DNA from: Pseudoneurospora amorphoporcata
Taxonomy: Eukaryota > Ascomycota > Sordariomycetes > Sordariales > Sordariaceae
DNA length: 64,000 nucleotides
Direction of reading: 5' to 3'
Assembly: GCA_033297205.1 (NCBI GenBank)
Contig: MU859150.1
Span: 62,001 to 126,000 of the forward strand
The notes under the pieces were generated by a model. It saw nothing but the letters and a program-made list of their open reading frames with translations. It did not search any database and was not told where the DNA came from. The stretch's first letter is position 1, and the number at the start of each line of letters is the position of its first letter. The position numbers and the translations under genes are program-made. Of this stretch, positions 59,027 to 64,000 are shown in pieces.

Positions 59027-60916
59027 ATGACGACCATCGTAGAGAGGACGCCTTCCGGCATCATCTACAAGGCTTCGCAGCAGCGAGACTTCCCCCAGCT
59101 CGACTTGCTGTCTGTCCTCTTTGGTAAAACTCCCACTCGGAGGGACGGTGCAGGCTAAACTGTCGTTGTCAGCAAGAATTCTTGAACTTACTGACGCCCT
59201 TGTAGATTCACCAGCATGCGGAGCAAAGGAAGATACAGTGATCCATGCCGACGCTGCGGATCCCAGCATGGCAGTCACGAAAGCCCAGCTTCGGGTTTTG
59301 GTCAAGCGCCTGGCTTATACTCTTCGTCAAAGGTACGGCATTGGCCAAGACGGGCCGGAGAAAGATGTGGTGTTGTGTATCTCTTCGGGGCACTTTTTGT
59401 TGCCGTGCCTGTTCTATTCGACCCTAGCAGCTGGTGGCATCTTTTCGTCATCGAGCCCGTCCTCGACGGCTAGCGAGTTTGCTGGGCAGGCTCAGCAGAT
59501 CGGCGCAAAACTCATCATGTGTAACGAAGACACCAAGGAGATTGCTGCAGCCGCTGCCAAGCTGGCCAACATGCCTGGCTCTCGAGTTCTTGTTCTGAGA
59601 TCACAGCCGCACCTTGAACTCACCGACCTGGAACAGTCAAGACCGATTCCCATCTCGACCAATACCCTGGATTGGCAACGTATTACGGACACGACAGCCC
59701 TCGAAAACAGCATCGCCTGCGTTCTCTTTTCGAGTGGGACCACGGGGCTTCCCAAGATGTGTAGGCTCTCGCACACCAATCTGGTAAGCGAGGCTTGTCT
59801 TGTGCTTGATCCGATTCGGGAGTATGAGAAGAAAAGGGGACGGGATATTGCCAAGGACTACCGGTCCATTGCCCACTTGCCGGCGGCACACATTGCAGGC
59901 GTCCAGGGCTACTTTGTCAACAGCTTCTACGTGGGCGGAACCTTGTACTGGATGTCTCGATTTGACTTTGTCAAGTTCCTCGAGTACAATAAAAAGTACA
60001 AGATCACCACCTTCTTCTCAGTACCGCCCATCTACTTGGCCATTGCCAAAAGCCCTCTGGTGACAGATCAGTTTGACTCGCTTGAGACGGCTGTGACGGG
60101 GGCAGCTCCCATGGGAAAGGAGCTCCAACTGGCAGCTCGGAAGAAGCTGGGGAAGGGCAAGGCACAACTGAGCCAAACATGGGGGTTGAGCGAGACAACG
60201 GGCTCAATGACAGCAATGCCGCGCGGGATTGATGATGAAACGGGAAGTGTATCCATGCTGGTGACGAACGGGCAGGCGCGAATTGTCGACGACGACAGCA
60301 AGGATGTGGAACCAGGGCAAGCTGGCGAGCTTTGGGTCAGGGGACCGAATGTGACCAAGGGGTACTATAAGAACGACGCCGCCAACAAGGAGGCCTTTGT
60401 GGATGGCTGGTTTTGCACTGGCGATATCGGGCTCTTCAAGGACGGCAAGTTTTATATTGTCGATCGGAAGAAGGTGAAGTCATGTTTTTGGTGTTTTTGG
60501 GTTTGGTTGGGTTCATGGGCATGGACTAACAGAAGCCGTAGGAACTCATCAAGTACAAGGCGCTCCAGGTGGCACCGGCCGAGCTTGAGGCCCTGTTGGT
60601 CAGCCATGCCAAGATTGCCGATGCGGCAGTGATTGGCGTGGAAGGAGAAGATACTGAAGTCCCTCGGTAAGTGTCCCCATCTCGTCAGCATACCGTAAGC
60701 TAACATGGATGGAACAGGGCCTATGTCGTGGCTGGCGATCCGGATCTCAAGGCTGAGGAGATCATGGACTGGGTTGCCAGCAAAGTAGCCAACCACAAGA
60801 GGCTTCGGGGAGGAGTGGTGTTTATTGATGCCATACCCAAGAGCCCGAGTGGAAAGATCTTGCGCAAGCATCTGCGGGAGTTGGCCAAGAGACAGGACAA
60901 GAGGAGCAAGCTGTAA
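59027..60916 (+). CDS. acyl-CoA synthetase / 4-coumarate-CoA-ligase-like, peroxisomal (C-terminal SKL)
   Basis: Predicted 562 aa in four exons: 59027-59123, 59206-60473, 60542-60666 and 60718-60916. All phases agree; the third-exon junction gives DRKKELIKYKALQVAPAE, the conserved hinge. ANL-superfamily motifs are visible: SSGTTGLPK (about 207-215), QTWGLSETTG, GELWVRGPNVTKGYYKN, DGWFCTGDIG, and PKSPSGKILRK with the catalytic Lys (about 543). It activates a carboxylate with ATP and joins it to CoA. The last three residues are SKL, a canonical type 1 peroxisomal targeting signal, so it probably feeds beta-oxidation or a peroxisomal step of secondary metabolism. Substrate is unknown; the fungal 4CL-like group covers aryl and medium- to long-chain acids. 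Confidence 0.93.
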
Positions 60917-61880
60917 TGGGTGTTGGTGTGAGGGGGCTGGAGTATGTATGGTGTACGAATGATGTTGGAGAATCAATTGGTATGGAACAATTCACTACTG
61001 TGAAATAACAGTGATTACCTACCTATCGGGCATGGGAAGCGGCAGATTGACAATAAGTAAGGTACCTAGGTACCTAGGTGAGAGGTCATTGTATAAACTG
61101 AAGGCAAGAGGAAGCGCAGGGTGGGCGTGTCGAGTAGAAAGAAATTTCACAGTCATCAAGTATTGGAAGGGAAGGAAGGAAGGAGGAGCCTCCCGATTGC
61201 AGCACAAAGACGGGAGCTTCGTTTTGCATGTTCGAAAATGGAAGGGGCATTGTTGAAAACGATGGTCACGACACAAAGTCAATTGAACCAATGAGAATGC
61301 TTGGATTGCTAGCGTTGTGCTATCTAGGTACTGCAGTGACGGCATCGACCGGGAACTGCTGGAGCTCCCCGCAGACAAACGGGAGCTACCTCTACCGGTA
61401 GGCTCTAACAAGTGGTACCTCAAGCAAGCCTGTTCCCAGAAGACATCAGTTACAACAAGACAACCTCCATGTTGTTCGGATACCAGCTCAACAGAAAGAC
61501 ATTGAATTATATATAGTATGATACTAAACGAGATGCATAGTCCATGATCTCAACAAACAGTGAGCTAGATTGTACAGTACTACATATGGTGTTCCAGTGT
61601 GAGCATTCGTACATGCAATCGTGGGATTCAGAGTAGCCATCAAGGTACATGCTGAGGTACCTCTAGTTAGCCAACCCTCCTACCTCTGTGAGCTCGGTGC
61701 TTTCTTTCGACGCGGGGACCTTCAACGAGCTCACCTCAGCTCAATGGGCCACCCAAGCACCAATCATGGATTCTCAATTAGTACACTCCTTCATTTGATC
61801 CGTCCCATATCGTACCAGTCTCTGAACCCTCTTCTTCACCTCTTAACGTAACCCTCTCCTGTACTGGCATCGGATGTGAC
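60917..61880. other. intergenic region with GGTACC palindromes
   Basis: About 960 bases between two tandem plus-strand genes. It contains a perfect 16-base palindrome, AGGTACCTAGGTACCT, at 61060-61075. No gene seen. Confidence 0.5.
61060..61075. repeat. 16-bp perfect palindrome AGGTACCTAGGTACCT
   Basis: The sequence is its own reverse complement and is followed by a further CTAGG copy. Related TACCTAGGTA/GGTACC words recur in other intergenic regions of this window (for example near 5093-5103, 7040-7070 and 61655-61665). Confidence 0.85.
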
Positions 61881-63736
61881 ATGATTGCACTGCAGCGTCT
61901 CTGCCGACCCCTCTCAGCCTCCTGCCAGCGACAACTCCTCTCGGCTACTTTGCGCAATCCGACGATAACAACGCAATCGCAAACTAGTATCCGTCTCTTC
62001 TCGTCGACACCACACATTGCAATGGCGCAGGAATACAAGCTCAAGGGCATCACCTCTCTCAACCTCCAGCCCGGCGAGAAGCACGAGGTCGAGGTCGAGG
62101 GTCTCGATGCAAAGGTCCTCCTCCTCAACGCTGCCGGCAAGACACAGGCCGTCGGTCCACGATGCACGCACTACGGGTATGCTACCTGAGAAGCACACTG
62201 CCATGGGCCATTGTTGATAGAAACTTCAACACTAATGTGATTGCGTCTAGTGCTCCCTTGGTCAAGGGCGTCCTCGGCCACAACGGAAAGCTGACGTGCC
62301 CCTGGCATGGAGCTTGCTTCAACACCACGACCGGCGATATCGAAAATGCCCCTGCACTCGACGCTCTTCCTGTCTTCAAGGCCACCGAACGCGACGGCGC
62401 TGTATACATCACGGGTGATGCCGAGACCATCAAGGCCGGCCACCGCAAGCCCAAGTTCAAGTGCAAGGTCAAGGCTGCCGGAGCTCCTGTGTCTGACAAG
62501 GTCGTCGTTGTCGGTGGTGGCTCCGGTGCCTTGGGCACGGTTGAAGGCTTGCGCGAGCTGGGCTTCTCGGGCCCCGTCACCATGATCACCAACGAAGGTT
62601 ACCTGCCCATTGACCGCCCCAAGCTCAGCAAGACTCTCATGACCGACCTCAACAAGCTACAATGGCGCGATGCCGAATGGTTCAAGAGCGGAGACGTCGA
62701 CATTGTTCAAGACGAAGTCACCGGTGTCGACTTTGGCGGCAAGACGGTCAAGACCAAGTCCGGTCAGCAGTACCCCTACTCTAGACTGGTCCTTGCCACC
62801 GGCGGCACCCCCAAGCTTCTGCCTCTTCAAGGCTTCCAGGTCTTGGGCAACGTCTTTACTCTGCGCAACGTCCGCGACGCCGAGAACATCAGCAAGGCTA
62901 TCGGAGAGAAGGGCAAGAAGATTGTCATCATCGGCTCTTCCTTTATCGGCATGGAGCTCGCTGGTTGCACGGCCGACGGAAACGACGTGACCATCATCGG
63001 GATGGAGAAAACACCCTTGGAGCGCGTGCTGGGTGAGAAGGTGGGCGCCCTAGTCAGGAAGAACATCGAGTCCAAGGGAGTCAAGTTCTACATGTCGGCT
63101 AGCGTCGAAAAGGCCGAGCCATCCACAGCCGACCCCTCCAAGGTTGGCTCTGTCCATCTCAAGGACGGAACCAAGCTTGATGCCGATCTCGTCATTCTCG
63201 GCGTCGGCGTTTCGCCAGCTACCGAGTACCTGAAGGAAAATAGTGTTGTCCGTCTTGAGGACGACGGTAGCTTGAAGGTCGACGAGAACTTTGCGGTCGT
63301 TGGACTCAAGGATGTCTACGCCATTGGCGACATTGCCTCTTATCCCTACCGTGGCCCCGGTGGTGACGGCAAGTATGTCCGCATTGAGCATTACAACGTC
63401 GCTCAGAACGCTGGTCGCACGGTGGCCCACCATATCGTGCACCCCAACCTTCAGTCCGAGTTCTTTACCCCGGTGTTCTGGAGTGCTCTTGGTGCTCAGC
63501 TGCGGTACTGCGGAAACTCGTACCACGGATGGGATGATGTTATTCTCCAGGGCGAGCCTGACCAGGGCAAGTGGGTGGCTTATTATACCAAGGGCGAGAC
63601 GGTCGTGGCTATGGCAAGCATGGGCAAGGATCCCGTTATGGCCCAGTGCGCCCAGATGATGCAGCTTAACAAGATGCCGAGCAAGTCACAGCTGAAGGAT
63701 GGACTGGATGTTCTCAGTCTCGGTCCTCCTCAGTAA
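61881..63736 (+). CDS. Rieske / AIF-like pyridine nucleotide-disulphide oxidoreductase, mitochondrial
   Basis: Predicted 593 aa in two exons: 61881-62176 and 62251-63736 (donor GTATGC, acceptor CTAG). The first 47 residues are a mitochondrial-type presequence rich in Arg, Ser and Thr (LRNPTITTQSQTSIRLFSST). A second ATG at 62022 with good context starts the conserved part (MAQEYKLKGI) and could make a cytosolic form. The Rieske [2Fe-2S] site is CTH (95-97) and CPWH (115-118), split by the intron. The FAD domain follows with VVVVGGGSGALGTVEGLREL, DRPKLSK, the NAD-binding VIIGSSFIGMELAG, and GLKDVYAIGDIA near the C-terminus. This is the AIFM3-like layout of NAD(P)H-dependent ferredoxin-reductase-type proteins. 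A redox role is sure; a role in cell death is only by analogy. Confidence 0.92.
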
Positions 63737-64000
63737 GCCTGCCATCATTCTAGGGACGACATTCAAGGGAGTGAAGGTGGATAATGATGGTTTATGTTGT
63801 GATGATTGTTTACCACTTTGACCTAGCAGGCTAGCCTAATATCCGAATACAATCCTTTGTCATGAAGACGGAGACACAGCGTTCAACATTTGGTCCTCGA
63901 TTTCCAGTAAGCCATACCTAGCCCTAACCCTGAAACATTCTGGACCAGACCCAAAATTTGTCGCCGTCGATGTTTCAGCAAAATTCTTGCATTCACAATT
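63737..64000. other. 3' flank at window edge
   Basis: Downstream region of the Rieske oxidoreductase gene. A telomere-like CCCTAACCCT at 63922-63931. No gene seen. Confidence 0.4.

Overview
The window comes from a filamentous ascomycete (Pezizomycotina), most likely a sordariomycete and possibly a member of the Sordariales. The evidence is the many short introns (about 45-110 nt, GTAAGT/GTATGT-type donors, CTAAC/CTGAC-like branch sites), two NLR-type STAND genes, a HET-domain relic, and a typical set of filamentous-fungal metabolic genes. Species cannot be read from the sequence. Exon limits were worked out by hand from frame continuity, splice signals and family conservation.

Left arm, 1-12 kb, is metabolic: the 5' end of a Dal5-type MFS permease (minus), a Baeyer-Villiger-type flavin monooxygenase, an UNC93-like membrane protein, an MDR-family reductase (minus) and a bacterial-luciferase-like FMN monooxygenase. 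Together they look like an uptake and oxidation set for an unknown organic compound, but no shared pathway is proven.

Centre, 12.5-39.5 kb: an NLR gene (alpha/beta hydrolase plus NACHT, apparently frameshifted and C-terminally short); the housekeeping genes eIF3e, mitochondrial ribosomal mL49, SWI1 (ARID subunit of SWI/SNF), an EVE-domain protein and UTP6; a broken HET-domain gene; a small frameshifted coding relic; and the eight-exon CWH43 gene for GPI-anchor lipid remodelling. A gene-free stretch of about 4.8 kb lies between SWI1 and the EVE gene.

Right arm, 41-64 kb: a full-length second NLR (hydrolase-NACHT-ankyrin) with the same intron plan as the first; a CCC1/VIT metal transporter; an intracellular GH13 alpha-amylase-like enzyme; an unrecognised, probably secreted, protein gene with a stop codon formed exactly at its splice junction; a sugar-porter MFS transporter; a PL20 glucuronan lyase; an acyl-CoA/4-coumarate-type CoA ligase ending in the peroxisomal signal SKL; and a mitochondrial Rieske/AIF-like oxidoreductase.

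The most notable theme is allorecognition or innate-immunity-type loci. Two paralogous hydrolase-NACHT NLRs about 26 kb apart (one damaged, one intact) and a broken HET gene sit among otherwise conserved housekeeping genes. No tRNA, rRNA, CRISPR or intact transposon was recognised.
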